Of a stretch of DNA of 64,000 bases, positions 26,391 to 38,400 are shown piece by piece; the first letter of the stretch is position 1, and every line of letters begins with the position of its first letter. A program made the position numbers and the translations under genes. The notes under the pieces are model-generated. The model was not told the DNA's origin and did no database searches. It was given only the letters and a program-made list of their open reading frames with translations. Source of the DNA: [Anoxybacillus] calidus (GTDB lineage: Bacteria; Bacillota; Bacilli; Bacillales; Anoxybacillaceae); NCBI RefSeq assembly GCF_013760845.1, contig NZ_JACDUU010000002.1:1-64000 (forward strand). The letters run 5' to 3'.

Positions 26391-27293
26391 GTGGGGAAAC
26401 TTTATGGAGCGCTTGTCGGCTTAAGCATCATTTGGGGAATGTCCTTTTTCTTTATTAAAATTCTTGTCGATGAGCTCGGAAATTGGGGAGTTAGTTTCTG
26501 GCGTTGTTTTTTTGGTGCTTTAATGCTTTTACTTGTAATGCTTGTAAAAAAGGAAGTTGTTCGGTGGCGTGAAGTACCATTTTGGCCTGTTTTCTTTGTT
26601 GGTTTGTTCAATAATGCGCTGCCTTGGGGATTGATTGCGTTAAGTGAAACACTTATTTCCAGCAGCATGGCCTCATTCATTAACGCTGCAACGCCGCTTT
26701 GGACAATGGTAATAGGATCGATTTGGTTTTCCGTAACATTAACTAAAAGGCAATGGGGTGGAGTATTTCTAGGTTTTGCGGGAATTTTTGTACTGGCAGA
26801 TATAAAAATAGAAAATATTTTATCAGAAAATATTTTTGGTGTTATGATGATGATGGCAGCAACGATTTGTTATGGATTAGGCGCCCATTTATCTAAAAAA
26901 TATTTACAACATTTAAGTGTCACTCATATCTCCTTTACTACATTAACAGTGGCTTCGGTCATTAGCTTTGTTTGTATGCAAATATTTAATCGTACTCCTA
27001 TTCATATCATCCAATCAAGTGAGATCATTTTAGCGTTAATCGGACTGGGCGCATTTGGATCTGGAATTGCGTATTTATTGTATTATTATTTGGTGAAAGA
27101 AGGAAGTGCAGAATTTGCTTCGCTTGTTACGTATATCGTTCCTGTAAGTGCCACGTTTTGGGGAGCGTTACTGCTAAATGAAACGATTTCTACACATATG
27201 ATTTTAGGCGTGCTTTTCATATTCGGGGGAGTTTATTTATCTTCATACAATCAAAGAGAGAAACAACATATAGGAGAGGTTAGAGAATTATGA
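26391..27293 (+). CDS. DMT-superfamily transporter (EamA family)
   Basis: A 300-residue membrane protein with ten predicted helices in two EamA repeats (about residues 5-135 and 145-285). Landmarks are GLSIIWGMSFFFIKIL, NNALPWGLIALSETLISSS and the second-half GSGIAYLLYYYLVKEGSAEF with VPVSATFWGALLLNE. The substrate is unknown; relatives export amino acids or other metabolites. I chose GTG 26391 (AAGGGG about 10 bases upstream), which gives normal family length; the frame is open further upstream to 26154 but without homology there. Its stop overlaps the ykrA start (ATGA), so the two are coupled. Confidence 0.8.
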   Translation: MGKLYGALVGLSIIWGMSFFFIKILVDELGNWGVSFWRCFFGALMLLLVMLVKKEVVRWREVPFWPVFFVGLFNNALPWGLIALSETLISSSMASFINAATPLWTMVIGSIWFSVTLTKRQWGGVFLGFAGIFVLADIKIENILSENIFGVMMMMAATICYGLGAHLSKKYLQHLSVTHISFTTLTVASVISFVCMQIFNRTPIHIIQSSEIILALIGLGAFGSGIAYLLYYYLVKEGSAEFASLVTYIVPVSATFWGALLLNETISTHMILGVLFIFGGVYLSSYNQREKQHIGEVREL

Positions 27294-28066
27294 AAAAGAA
27301 AATTGTATTTTTTGATATTGATGGAACGTTGTTAGATGAAAATAAAGAATTGCCTGATTCGACCGTTCAAGCGGTACAAGCTTTAAAAGATACCGGTGTT
27401 TATGTTGCTATCGCTACAGGGAGAGCGCCGTTTATGTTTGCTGATTTACGAAAGCGTTTAGGAATAGATTCTTACGTCAGTTTTAACGGTCAATATGTCG
27501 TATTTGAGGGAGAAGTTATTTATCAAAAACCGTTGAATCGGGAAAGACTTCACACTTTAAAAGAACATGCTCACGAAAATGGGCATCCGCTCATCTTTAT
27601 GGATGCGGAGACAATGAGGGCAAGCATGGATAATCATCCATATATTCATGTAAGCATGGGGAGTTTGAAGTTTACTCATCCGGAGCTGGATCCGTTTTAT
27701 TATGAGAACCGCGATATTTACCAGGCGCTTTTATTTTGTAAACCGGAAGAGGAACATTTATATATTCATGAATATAGTGAATTTCGTTTTGTGCGTTGGC
27801 ATGCTGTATCAACGGACATTCTTCCATTTGGCGGTTCAAAAGCGGAAGGGATTAAGCGGATGATCGAAAGGCTTGGAATTAAAAAAGAGGATGTATACGC
27901 ATTTGGGGACGGTCTCAATGATATTGAGATGCTTCGCTTTGTTGGGACAGGTGTAGCTATGGGGAATGCAAAAGAGGAAGTAAAAGAAGTGGCTGATTTT
28001 GTGACAAAGGATGTCGCTGAGGAAGGAATATTATACGGATTAAAGCAGCTACAATTAATTAAATAA
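27290..28066 (+). CDS. ykrA: HAD-superfamily phosphatase YkrA (Cof type)
   Basis: A 258-residue haloacid dehalogenase-like phosphatase of the Cof/YkrA subfamily. Motif I is FFDIDGTLLDEN near the N-terminus, motif II is IATGRAP, a lysine lies in GGSKAEGIKRM, and motif IV is FGDGLNDIEML. The cap domain in the middle sets the substrate, probably a small phosphorylated metabolite. It overlaps the transporter gene by 4 bases. Gene order rnjA-rpoY-ykrA-def matches B. subtilis apart from the inserted transporter. Confidence 0.88.
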   Translation: MKKKIVFFDIDGTLLDENKELPDSTVQAVQALKDTGVYVAIATGRAPFMFADLRKRLGIDSYVSFNGQYVVFEGEVIYQKPLNRERLHTLKEHAHENGHPLIFMDAETMRASMDNHPYIHVSMGSLKFTHPELDPFYYENRDIYQALLFCKPEEEHLYIHEYSEFRFVRWHAVSTDILPFGGSKAEGIKRMIERLGIKKEDVYAFGDGLNDIEMLRFVGTGVAMGNAKEEVKEVADFVTKDVAEEGILYGLKQLQLIK

Positions 28067-28076
28067 GAGAAAAAGG

Positions 28077-28175
28077 AGCTGACCCATAAGTCTCTGACCT
28101 CACATGCATGTCACAATATATAGTCTATTTGTTATATTGCGTTGTGTGGTCTGACACTTTTCTCTAGGGTCAGCT
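28077..28175. repeat. Palindromic intergenic repeat, family 1, copy G
   Basis: A 99 bp element, AGCTGACCCATAAGTCTCTG to GACACTTTTCTCTAGGGTCA plus GCT, with core CACAATATATAG. It separates convergent ykrA and def and ends in eight T. Confidence 0.9.
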
Positions 28176-28185
28176 TTTTTTTCGT

Positions 28186-28740
28186 TCATCGCTCGATAGG
28201 TATCGCATTATCAGGAACTTTAAATGGGTTTTCTTTATTAATATGATCATAAAACATAATTCCGTTTAGATGGTCGATTTCATGCTGGAATACGATAGCT
28301 GGTAAGCCCTTCAGACGAATTTTTATTTCTTCTCCTTCAAGAGTGGTACCTGTTACAGTAATTCTAGCGTAGCGGGGTACATACCCTGGCACATCGCGAT
28401 CAACTGAAAGGCAACCTTCTCCGCTTGTTAAATAACATTGTTCGACGGAGTGACTGATAATTTTTGGATTGAAAAGAGCGTAACTGTATAACGTTCCCTT
28501 TTCATCTGTTACATGAACAGCGATCATTCGTTTTGACACATTAATTTGTGGAGCAGCTAAGCCAATGGCGGGACGCAGCCCATATTTTTCTGCTAATTCA
28601 GGGTTTTGGCTCATTTTTACATATTCAATTAGGCTGCGCAAAATTTCTTTATCTTCTTCTGAAGCAGGAAGAGGAACTTCTTCTGCCACTTTACGCAACG
28701 TCGGATGTCCTTCTTTAATAATATCTTTCATTGTAATCAT
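28186..28740 (-). CDS. def: Peptide deformylase (YkrB type)
   Basis: A 184-residue metal-dependent peptide deformylase that removes the formyl group from nascent proteins. The three family motifs are present: GLAAPQI, EGCLSV (cysteine ligand) and HEIDHLNG (two histidine ligands and catalytic glutamate). The insertion between the motifs makes it the Gram-positive type 2 form, like B. subtilis DefB. Start ATG 28740 has AAAAGGAG 8 bases upstream; the GTG at 28749 overlaps that site. Confidence 0.94.
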   Translation of the reverse strand: MITMKDIIKEGHPTLRKVAEEVPLPASEEDKEILRSLIEYVKMSQNPELAEKYGLRPAIGLAAPQINVSKRMIAVHVTDEKGTLYSYALFNPKIISHSVEQCYLTSGEGCLSVDRDVPGYVPRYARITVTGTTLEGEEIKIRLKGLPAIVFQHEIDHLNGIMFYDHINKENPFKVPDNAIPIER

Positions 28741-28918
28741 TTCTTTCACTCCTTTTGCCCATAATGTATGATTTTAGTCTAACAAATTTTCGTTTTTGTC
28801 GTAAACTTGAACGACGGGATTTATTTTTGTATACTACTCAACAATCGACTTAAAGGTTTTTGAAATTAAAATATGAGCGAAATCTGCGGAAAAGAGATGA
28901 AAGGGGAGAGAATGGACG

Positions 28919-29557
28919 GTGCTACAACGAAAAGTTCGTTTATGGTTTATGTTTGTCATTGTGCTGTTTATCGCTGGTTGTAACATTCTTCCCTCAGAAC
29001 ATTCTTTATTATCAGCATTGGAAAAGCTGGCCAAATACGAGGAAGAATTTCATGAGCAACAAAAGCCTCTTGTCGAGTTAGAAAAGAAAGAAAAAGAAAT
29101 TTATGATCGTATTATGTCGCTTGGCATGAAACAGTTCCGAGAAATTTTAAAGTTATCCGAACAAGCATTAGAGATTATTGAAAAAAGGGAAAAACGAATA
29201 AAAAAAGAATATGAGAGCATCCAGCTGGCACAAAAACAATTAGAAGAAGTAAAAAAAGAAATATCTTCGCTTTCTGATCAGCCAATTAAAGAAGATGCTT
29301 CTCATTTAGCTCAGCTGCTAGAGAAGCGATATATGACGTATGATGAATTGTACAACTATTATCAGCAAGCGTTGCAATTAGAAACCGATTTATATCGAAT
29401 GTTTCAAAACAAGCAGTTAACTTTAGAACAATTAGAACAGCAAGTAGTAAAAATTAATTCCGCTTATGATGAGATTAAAAAAGCGAATGAACAGTTTAAT
29501 CTCTATACGGTTCAGTATAATGAAGCAAAAAAAGCATTAATTAACAAATTAAAATAA
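28919..29557 (+). CDS. ykyA: YkyA family cell-wall lipoprotein
   Basis: A 212-residue lipoprotein with a signal peptide ending in LFIAGC. The body is almost wholly alpha-helical and coiled-coil, rich in Lys, Glu and Gln. It matches the YkyA family (putative cell-wall binding lipoprotein) in size and position directly upstream of the pdh operon. The function is unknown. The start is GTG 28919, with GGGGAG about 10 bases upstream. A GGCTGTCA hairpin terminator follows. Confidence 0.83.
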   Translation: MLQRKVRLWFMFVIVLFIAGCNILPSEHSLLSALEKLAKYEEEFHEQQKPLVELEKKEKEIYDRIMSLGMKQFREILKLSEQALEIIEKREKRIKKEYESIQLAQKQLEEVKKEISSLSDQPIKEDASHLAQLLEKRYMTYDELYNYYQQALQLETDLYRMFQNKQLTLEQLEQQVVKINSAYDEIKKANEQFNLYTVQYNEAKKALINKLK

Positions 29558-29586
29558 GAGGCTGTCACATCATGACAGTCTTTTTT
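29558..29586 (+). terminator. Terminator after ykyA
   Basis: GGCTGTCA and TGACAGTC pair over 5 bases, followed by six T. The arm resembles the ends of family 2 repeats. Confidence 0.75.
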
Positions 29587-29767
29587 GTTTTATAAAAAAA
29601 TTGGATGAGACAGTATTAGTACAGATTTATTTGTATAATATAACAGATTGTCGAGGATAAGTTATTTTTTTGAATTAAATGGGAATACATTAACCTAGAT
29701 ATATAGTAGTTTAAAGTAATTGACGATAAAAGGAATAAGGTGTAAACTTGAAATGGCGAGCAAGGGT

Positions 29768-31077
<1,310 letters not shown>

Positions 31078-31080
31078 GCC

Positions 31081-32058
31081 ATGGCGCAAATGACAATGAT
31101 TCAAGCAATCACTGATGCATTGCGCATCGAGTTGAAAAATGATCCAAACGTTTTAGTGTTCGGAGAAGACGTTGGTCTTAATGGGGGAGTATTCCGTGCA
31201 ACAGAAGGATTGCAAGCGGAATTTGGCGAAGATCGCGTATTTGATACTCCGCTAGCTGAATCAGGAATCGGTGGTCTTGCTGTTGGTTTAGCGGTAAAAG
31301 GTTTTCGTCCGGTCCCTGAAATTCAATTCTTTGGATTCGTATACGAAGTAATGGACTCTATTAACGGTCAAATGGCTCGTATGCGCTATCGTTCAGGCGG
31401 GCGCTTCAGCATGCCGATTACTGTTCGTTCTCCGTTCGGTGGCGGCGTTCATACGCCAGAGCTGCACGCAGATAGCTTAGAAGGATTAGTTGCACAACAA
31501 CCGGGATTGAAAGTTGTCATTCCTTCTACACCTTATGATGCAAAAGGTTTATTAATTTCTGCGATTCGTGATAATGACCCTGTCATTTTCTTAGAGCATA
31601 TGAAGCTTTACCGTTCTTTCCGCCAAGAAGTACCGGAAGGAGAATATACGATTCCAATCGGTAAGGCGGACATTAAGCGCGAAGGAAAAGATTTAACGAT
31701 TATCGCGTATGGTGCAATGGTGCATGAATCATTAAAAGCGGCTACAGAACTTGAAAAAGAAGGAATTTCTGCAGAAGTCATTGACTTGCGTACAGTTCAG
31801 CCATTAGACATTGAAACAATCATTGCATCTGTTGAAAAAACAGGACGTGCAATCGTTGTTCAAGAAGCGCAAAAACAAGCTGGTATTGCTGCAAATGTTG
31901 TTGCAGAAATTAATGACCGTGCAATTTTAAGCCTTGAGGCTCCAGTGTTGCGTGTAGCTGCACCTGATACTGTATATCCATTCTCTCAAGCTGAGCCAGT
32001 TTGGTTACCAAACTTTAAAGATGTAATCGAAACTGCAAAGAAAGTAATGAGTTTCTAA
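31081..32058 (+). CDS. pdhB: Pyruvate dehydrogenase E1 beta subunit
   Basis: A 325-residue partner of PdhA in the E1 heterotetramer. Landmarks are [37 protein letters not shown] (active-site glutamate region), [20 protein letters not shown] and the C-terminal transketolase domain. ATG 31081 lies 3 bases after the pdhA stop, with GAAGGAGT upstream, so translation is coupled. A family 1 repeat separates it from pdhC. Confidence 0.96.
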   Translation: MAQMTMIQAITDALRIELKNDPNVLVFGEDVGLNGGVFRATEGLQAEFGEDRVFDTPLAESGIGGLAVGLAVKGFRPVPEIQFFGFVYEVMDSINGQMARMRYRSGGRFSMPITVRSPFGGGVHTPELHADSLEGLVAQQPGLKVVIPSTPYDAKGLLISAIRDNDPVIFLEHMKLYRSFRQEVPEGEYTIPIGKADIKREGKDLTIIAYGAMVHESLKAATELEKEGISAEVIDLRTVQPLDIETIIASVEKTGRAIVVQEAQKQAGIAANVVAEINDRAILSLEAPVLRVAAPDTVYPFSQAEPVWLPNFKDVIETAKKVMSF

Positions 32059-32094
32059 TTTTAGAGAAAACATAATAGCACTGATTAAGCATAA

Positions 32095-33516
<1,422 letters not shown>

Positions 33517-33520
33517 AACA

Positions 33521-34930
33521 ATGGTAGTCGGCGATTTCGCAATTGAAACTGAAACTCTTGTCGTTGGTGCAGGTCCTGGTGGTTATGTAGCAGCGATCCG
33601 CGCTGCACAATTAGGACAAAAAGTAACGATTGTCGAGAAAGCAAATCTCGGCGGTGTGTGCTTAAATGTTGGTTGTATCCCATCAAAAGCATTAATTTCT
33701 GCAGGCCATCGCTTTGAAGTTGCAAAACACTCAGAGGACATGGGAATTAAAGCAGAAAATGTGGCAGTTGATTTTTCAAAAGTACAAGAATGGAAAAACA
33801 GCGTTGTTAAAAAGTTGACAAGCGGCGTTGAAGGATTATTAAAAGGAAATAAGGTAGAAATTGTACGTGGTGAAGCATATTTTGTAGATGCGAATACAGT
33901 GCGTGTCATGACAGAAAATAGCGCACAAACATATAAGTTCCAAAATGCAATTATCGCAACAGGTTCACGTCCAATTGAACTTCCAGGATTTAAATTCTCT
34001 AAACGTGTGCTTGACTCTACTGGAGCATTGAGCTTGCAAGAAATTCCAAAATCAATGGTAGTCATCGGTGGTGGCTACATCGGTACAGAGCTTGGTACTG
34101 CATATGCAAACTTTGGTACAAAAGTAACGATTCTTGAAGGTGCTGACGAAATCCTTTCCGGCTTTGAAAAGCAAATGACCGCAGTTGTGAAGCGCCGCTT
34201 AAAGAAAAAAGGTGTTGAAGTATTTACAAATGCGCTCGCTAAAGGTGTTGAAGAACGTGAAGATGGCGTAACTGTTACATTTGAAGTGAAAGGCGAGACA
34301 AAAACGGTTGATGCTGACTATGTGCTTGTGACAGTCGGCCGTCGTCCAAATACAGAAGAGCTTGGTCTTGAACAATTAGGCATTAAAATGACTGAGCGCG
34401 GTCTTATTGAAATTGATAAACAGTGCAGAACAAGTGTACCTAACATTTACGCGATTGGTGATATTGTTGCTGGACCACCTTTAGCACATAAAGCGTCTTA
34501 CGAAGGAAAAATTGCTGCAGAAGCGATTGCTGGCCATCCGTCAGAAATCGATTATCTAGCGATTCCTGCTGTTGTATTCTCTGACCCAGAATGTGCTTCT
34601 GTCGGCTATTTTGAAAAACAAGCAAAAGACGAAGGTATTGAAGTGACGACAGCAAAATTCCCATTTGCTGCAAACGGTCGTGCACTTGCGCTTAACGATG
34701 CAGATGGCTTTATGAAGCTTGTTGTGCGCAAAGATGATGGTGTTATCATTGGTGCGCAAATCGTAGGGCCAAATGCGTCTGATATGATTGCTGAGCTCGG
34801 GCTTGCGATTGAAGCAGGCATGACAGCTGAAGATATCGCTATGACGATTCATGCGCACCCAACATTAGGTGAAATTGCGATGGAAGCAGCGGAAGTGGCT
34901 CTTGGAAGTCCGATTCATATCATAAAATAA
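33521..34930 (+). CDS. pdhD: Dihydrolipoamide dehydrogenase (E3)
   Basis: A 469-residue flavoprotein that reoxidises dihydrolipoamide with NAD. The FAD motif [15 protein letters not shown], redox-active C47 and C52 ([13 protein letters not shown]), NAD motif [10 protein letters not shown], and the catalytic HAHPTLGE near the C-terminus are all present. It usually also serves the 2-oxoglutarate and branched-chain complexes. ATG 33521 lies 4 bases after the pdhC stop, with AGGCG upstream. It ends the operon; a repeat follows. Confidence 0.96.
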   Translation: MVVGDFAIETETLVVGAGPGGYVAAIRAAQLGQKVTIVEKANLGGVCLNVGCIPSKALISAGHRFEVAKHSEDMGIKAENVAVDFSKVQEWKNSVVKKLTSGVEGLLKGNKVEIVRGEAYFVDANTVRVMTENSAQTYKFQNAIIATGSRPIELPGFKFSKRVLDSTGALSLQEIPKSMVVIGGGYIGTELGTAYANFGTKVTILEGADEILSGFEKQMTAVVKRRLKKKGVEVFTNALAKGVEEREDGVTVTFEVKGETKTVDADYVLVTVGRRPNTEELGLEQLGIKMTERGLIEIDKQCRTSVPNIYAIGDIVAGPPLAHKASYEGKIAAEAIAGHPSEIDYLAIPAVVFSDPECASVGYFEKQAKDEGIEVTTAKFPFAANGRALALNDADGFMKLVVRKDDGVIIGAQIVGPNASDMIAELGLAIEAGMTAEDIAMTIHAHPTLGEIAMEAAEVALGSPIHIIK

Positions 34931-34941
34931 TTTGAAAAAAG

Positions 34942-35033
34942 GGACTGACCTATCAGTGTCTGACCTCATGTGTATTCGCAATATATAGTTATGTTCTATA
35001 TATTGTTTTGTGGGGGCTGACTTGAGGTCAGTC
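34942..35033. repeat. Palindromic intergenic repeat, family 1, copy I
   Basis: A 92 bp diverged copy, GGACTGACCTATCAGTGTCT to GGGGGCTGACTTGAGGTCAG plus TC, with core AATATATAG...CTATATATT. The right arm is shortened. It follows pdhD and ends in TCTTTTTTT, fitting a terminator role. Confidence 0.82.
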
Positions 35034-35125
35034 TCTTTTTTTATTGGATTTTAGAACGGATTATAAAATAATTGTCCAAGCACGTACATAATTTTATGAT
35101 AAGAGAAAATATGGAGGTTTTTTGA

Positions 35126-35368
35126 ATGAAGGAATATGTTGTATGTTTAACGCAATCGCTTATTTGGAGCGCTTTTTCACTTGTAGAATGGCTTTCGGCA
35201 CGAGATCGCCCTTTTTTTAAAGGAATGCTTCTTTGTATATTTTTGTACATTGCCTTTCTATTCGCGCAAAAAATGGGATTACGCACAAAAAAAGCGTTAT
35301 TTACCACGATTATGACACTTATCGTTTATTTTAGCTTCCAACAATTGTTTTGGAGTTTTATCCATTAA
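35126..35368 (+). CDS. Small membrane protein of unknown function
   Basis: An 80-residue hydrophobic protein with two or three predicted membrane helices (about residues 8-22, 32-48 and 58-78) and a short basic loop (RTKKA). I do not recognise its family. ATG 35126 has GGAGG 8 bases upstream. It stands between pdhD and the DUF1885 gene and ends at a bidirectional hairpin. Confidence 0.7.
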   Translation: MKEYVVCLTQSLIWSAFSLVEWLSARDRPFFKGMLLCIFLYIAFLFAQKMGLRTKKALFTTIMTLIVYFSFQQLFWSFIH

Positions 35369-35374
35369 ATGAAA

Positions 35375-35405
35375 AAACGATAGCGCTTGAGCAGCTATCG
35401 TTTAT
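35375..35405. terminator. Bidirectional hairpin between convergent genes
   Basis: AAACGATAGC and GCTATCGTTT pair perfectly over a 9-base loop. The right arm overlaps the stop codon of the leftward DUF1885 gene. Confidence 0.75.
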
Positions 35406-35829
35406 AATAATACATTACGCGTCCATTAAATAAATGCAGCTCTCCTTCTAGTTTTTTAGCGAGGAATTTGCAAAATTCATTCGCTTTTCCTTTGTCACCA
35501 TGTGTTGCTCCTTGCGGCAAGGTGACTTGAATAAACGTTTGTTCTTCCGCTTCACCGGTATCTTCATTCAGAATTTGTTCTTGCCCGACACCGACAATAA
35601 TTGTTCGATAACGGTCGCTTTTTCCTTTTAAGTAAAACCATTGTTCTTTTCCTTCATCTGTCTCCACAATCGTATAAGGAAATGCCGCCTCTGCGTAACT
35701 CCACCCTAATTGTTCCCCAGTTTTCTTGGTGATGTCTTGATAATATTGAAATAATTCTTTTACTTCTGATAATGTAATCGTTTTCTTTTTTGATGCAGAA
35801 ACTAATTTGATATATGCATGTGTTGCCAT
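35395..35829 (-). CDS. DUF1885 family protein
   Basis: A 144-residue cytoplasmic protein that I assign to DUF1885, a small family of Bacillaceae with an FKBP-like fold, from AYIKLVSASKKKTITLSEVK and QVTLPQGATHGDKGKANEFC. The function is unknown. Start ATG 35829 has GAGGTGG upstream; the TTG at 35835 is not preferred. Confidence 0.72.
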   Translation of the reverse strand: MATHAYIKLVSASKKKTITLSEVKELFQYYQDITKKTGEQLGWSYAEAAFPYTIVETDEGKEQWFYLKGKSDRYRTIIVGVGQEQILNEDTGEAEEQTFIQVTLPQGATHGDKGKANEFCKFLAKKLEGELHLFNGRVMYYYKR

Positions 35830-35981
35830 CGTCAAACCACCTCTACTATTTCGACATCCCCTTTCATTCTACCATTTTATAGAAAGGAATCACAACTTGA
35901 AAAATTAAAAATATTTGTTATTGATGAAATAGAATCATTAAGTTATAATAAAATTCCAAATATTTAAAAAGGAGGGGTTCT

Positions 35982-36287
35982 ATGAATTTATTTGAAAAAT
36001 TGTATGACGAGCACGAAAAAGTAAAGGTTCGTTTTGTCGGCTTCACGACCAAAGATGTCCGTTATGACTTTGGTATCGTCTACACGAACATGTTCTTCGG
36101 TAAACCTCTTGTGATTTGCATGCAAACAGGCCGCTCTGCCCTCCTCGATCCAAAAGATATAGAAGACCACGAATCTCTGCAACGAATTTTCCGTATTGAC
36201 ACAATCGAACAAGCTGCCGATTTAGCGGAATTTTTCAAAGATACATTACCGTCATTTGCTCCATTAGAAGCAGCGCAATATGAATAA
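35982..36287 (+). CDS. DUF3055 family protein
   Basis: A 101-residue soluble protein resembling the DUF3055 (SAV0927-like) family, from LFEKLYDEHEKVKVRFVGFT and FGIVYTNMFFGKPLVICMQT. The function is unknown. ATG 35982 has AAGGAGGGG 6 bases upstream. A strong terminator follows, so it is likely monocistronic. Confidence 0.72.
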   Translation: MNLFEKLYDEHEKVKVRFVGFTTKDVRYDFGIVYTNMFFGKPLVICMQTGRSALLDPKDIEDHESLQRIFRIDTIEQAADLAEFFKDTLPSFAPLEAAQYE

Positions 36288-36290
36288 ACG

Positions 36291-36333
36291 ATAAGCGAAG
36301 CAGACTTTTCATGCTGCTTCGCTTATTTTATTT
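36291..36333 (+). terminator. Terminator after the DUF3055 gene
   Basis: ATAAGCGAAGCAG pairs exactly with CTGCTTCGCTTAT over 10 bases, followed by a T-rich tract. Confidence 0.82.
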
Positions 36334-36410
36334 CCTTTTTTACATACACATATAAATAAAATGGCTATATAAAAAGTTAATGTGTTATACAATTTTACCA
36401 TTGACATTCT

Positions 36411-36457
36411 AAATGTGATATATTATTATTTAATTAGTAAAACATTAAGCGTTTTCA
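36411..36457 (+). promoter_or_regulatory. SR1 promoter with overlapping cre-like site
   Basis: A perfect -35 TTGACA lies at 36411-36416, followed by an AT-only stretch in which the -10 is ambiguous. At 36444-36457 the minus strand reads TGAAAACGCTTAAT, close to the CcpA cre consensus and placed over the expected transcription start. B. subtilis sr1 is repressed under glycolytic conditions by CcpN and also by CcpA, so the site is plausible. Confidence 0.45.
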
Positions 36458-36484
36458 AGACGTTTTAAGAAAAGGGGTATGAAG

Positions 36485-36601
36485 ATGGGAACAATTGTGT
36501 GCCAAACATGTAATTCAACCATCGGTCATTTCGAAGATGAAAAAGTGACAACACTTTACGGTCAATGTAACGAATGTGACACTGACGAAACAGAAGAATA
36601 A
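36485..36601 (+). CDS. GapA-binding peptide SR1P
   Basis: A 38-residue peptide beginning MGTIVCQTCNSTIGHFEDEK and ending in an acidic tail, with two CxxC pairs (CQTC, CNEC). It matches the SR1P family (39 aa in B. subtilis). SR1P binds glyceraldehyde-3-phosphate dehydrogenase GapA, stabilises gapA mRNA and promotes GapA interaction with RNase J1, which is encoded in this same window. AAAAGGGG precedes ATG 36485. Confidence 0.88.
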   Translation: MGTIVCQTCNSTIGHFEDEKVTTLYGQCNECDTDETEE

Positions 36602-36644
36602 TAGAGTTACGGTCAAACAAATGGGGGAAAGGTTTTGTATATAT

Positions 36645-36678
36645 AAACGCATGCGAACGGGATAGCATGCGTTTTTTC
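36645..36678 (+). terminator. SR1 terminator
   Basis: AAACGCATGC and GCATGCGTTT pair perfectly over 10 bases, followed by Ts. Confidence 0.85.
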
Positions 36679-36735
36679 TTTAATTTAAAGTTTAATAGTA
36701 AAAGGTGCAGCACTGTCTAGCTGCACCTTAAGTGG

Positions 36736-38208
36736 TTAGCGAATGGGTTTATGCTCTTTTATCACTCGTAATGTTTTTAACGTATCATCTTCTGGCCCTT
36801 GAACAGGCAAACCGACTTCGAGGTTCTTTTTAATATAGTTTAAGTTTTCTTGCGTGATGATTTCTCCTGGAATAAAAATTGGAATTCCAGGTGGGTACAC
36901 CATAATAAACTCCGCAATAATTCGTCCTGCCGATTCCTCAAATGGGACGACTTCCGTTTCCGAATAAAAAGCATCGCGCGGTGTTAACGCAAGAACAGGG
37001 ATATCAGGAAGCAGCACTTTTGGTTTGACGCCTTCAGCAGCTTGATGGCTAAATTGTTCAGATAAATGGCGAAGCGCATTCACTAAAGCGTTCGTTTCTT
37101 TCTCTGTATCCCCAGGTGTAATGATACATAAAATGTTATAAAGGTCAGATAGTTCGACTTCGATATTGTAGTTTTCTCGCAACCATTTTTCAACATCATA
37201 TCCGGTTAAACCAAGCTCTTTGACGGAAATGATTAATTTTGTTGGATCGTAATCGTACGTTGCTTTTGTTCCGAGAATTTCCTCGCCGACACAGTATAAA
37301 TATTTGATTTCATTAATTTCTTTGCGGGTTTTTTCCGCTAATTGAATTGCTTTTTCTGCAAGCTCATGTCCTTCTGTCGCAAGGCGTTTGCGGGCAACAT
37401 CTAATGAAGCAAGTAATAAATACGATGTTGAAGTTGTTGTTAGCATGCTTAAAATGGCTTGAACGCGTTTGGCTGATACTAAGCCTTCACGAACATTTAA
37501 AATAGAGCTTTGTGTCATGGAACCGCCTAATTTATGAACGCTTGTTGCTGCCATATCAGCGCCAGCCTGCATCGCAGAAAGCGGCAATTTTTCATGAAAA
37601 TGAATGTGCACGCCATGTGCCTCATCGACTAACACAGGGACATTGTACGAATGAGCGATTTCTACTATTTTCTTTAAATCTCCGGCAATGCCAAAGTACG
37701 TTGGATTAATGACAAGAACACCTTTCGCATCAGGATGTTGTTTTAACGCTTTTTCAACGGTCTCTGGAGTAATGCCGTGGGAAATTCCAAGTTCTTTGTC
37801 AATTTCCGGATGGATAAAAATTGGTGTTGCTCCTGAAAACACAATAGCGGACATTACAGATTTATGAACGTTGCGCGGCACGATAATTTTATCACCAGGC
37901 CCCGCAACAGACATCACCATTGTCATAATCGCTCCGCTTGTTCCTTGCACAGAAAAGAATGTATAGTCAGCTCCAAATGCTTCAGCAGCTAAATCTTGGG
38001 CGCGTTTAATTATGCCTTTTGGTTGATGTAAGTCATCGAGTGGAGCAATATTAATTAAGTCAATGGCTAATGCATTTTCACCAATAAAATCTCGGAAATG
38101 TGGATCCATTCCTGCACCTTTTTTGTGCCCTGGGATATGAAACTGAATTGGATTTTTCTTTATGTGTTCTAATAACCCGGTAAACAATGGCGTTTCAAAC
38201 TGTGACAA
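36736..38208 (-). CDS. speA: Arginine decarboxylase SpeA
   Basis: A 490-residue PLP enzyme of the Orn/Lys/Arg decarboxylase family (fold type I), making agmatine from arginine as the first step of polyamine synthesis. The N-terminal IPGHKKGAGMDP, FSVQGTSGAIMTMVM, VDEAHGVHIHF and the PLP-lysine motif SVHKLGGSMTQSS are present. The start is TTG 38208, giving exactly the length of B. subtilis SpeA; GGGGAAAC lies just upstream. The frame open to 38295 has no supporting site. It converges with SR1, the regulatory RNA of arginine metabolism. Confidence 0.92.
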   Translation of the reverse strand: MSQFETPLFTGLLEHIKKNPIQFHIPGHKKGAGMDPHFRDFIGENALAIDLINIAPLDDLHQPKGIIKRAQDLAAEAFGADYTFFSVQGTSGAIMTMVMSVAGPGDKIIVPRNVHKSVMSAIVFSGATPIFIHPEIDKELGISHGITPETVEKALKQHPDAKGVLVINPTYFGIAGDLKKIVEIAHSYNVPVLVDEAHGVHIHFHEKLPLSAMQAGADMAATSVHKLGGSMTQSSILNVREGLVSAKRVQAILSMLTTTSTSYLLLASLDVARKRLATEGHELAEKAIQLAEKTRKEINEIKYLYCVGEEILGTKATYDYDPTKLIISVKELGLTGYDVEKWLRENYNIEVELSDLYNILCIITPGDTEKETNALVNALRHLSEQFSHQAAEGVKPKVLLPDIPVLALTPRDAFYSETEVVPFEESAGRIIAEFIMVYPPGIPIFIPGEIITQENLNYIKKNLEVGLPVQGPEDDTLKTLRVIKEHKPIR

Positions 38209-38255
38209 TGTTTCCCCACACCTCTTTATAATCTTATAATCAACAATGGATATCT

Positions 38256-38293
38256 TTTTATATAAAACAAATGCTTTTATATAAAACAAATGC
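38256..38293. repeat. Perfect 19-bp tandem duplication in the speA promoter region
   Basis: Two identical copies of TTTTATATAAAACAAATGC stand end to end. Reading toward speA, each contains TTGTTT and TATATAA, so the duplication may have doubled promoter elements. Confidence 0.8.
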
Positions 38294-38400
38294 ATTATAG
38301 CACTTATTTTTATGTTTGCAAAGAAATTTTTAAGGCGAATTTGTTAAAGGATATTGCATGAATAAGACGAAATATACAATTATATAAAGGAGGATGACAA

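Larger units (their letters stand above)
36446..36680 (+). ncRNA. SR1 dual-function regulatory RNA
   Basis: The predicted transcript runs from about 36446 to the terminator near 36680, roughly 235 nt. It contains the SR1P frame and lies directly beside speA, the same position as SR1 in B. subtilis. There SR1 base-pairs with ahrC mRNA, which encodes the activator of arginine catabolism. The exact ends and any ahrC pairing are inference, since ahrC is not in the window. Confidence 0.65.
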
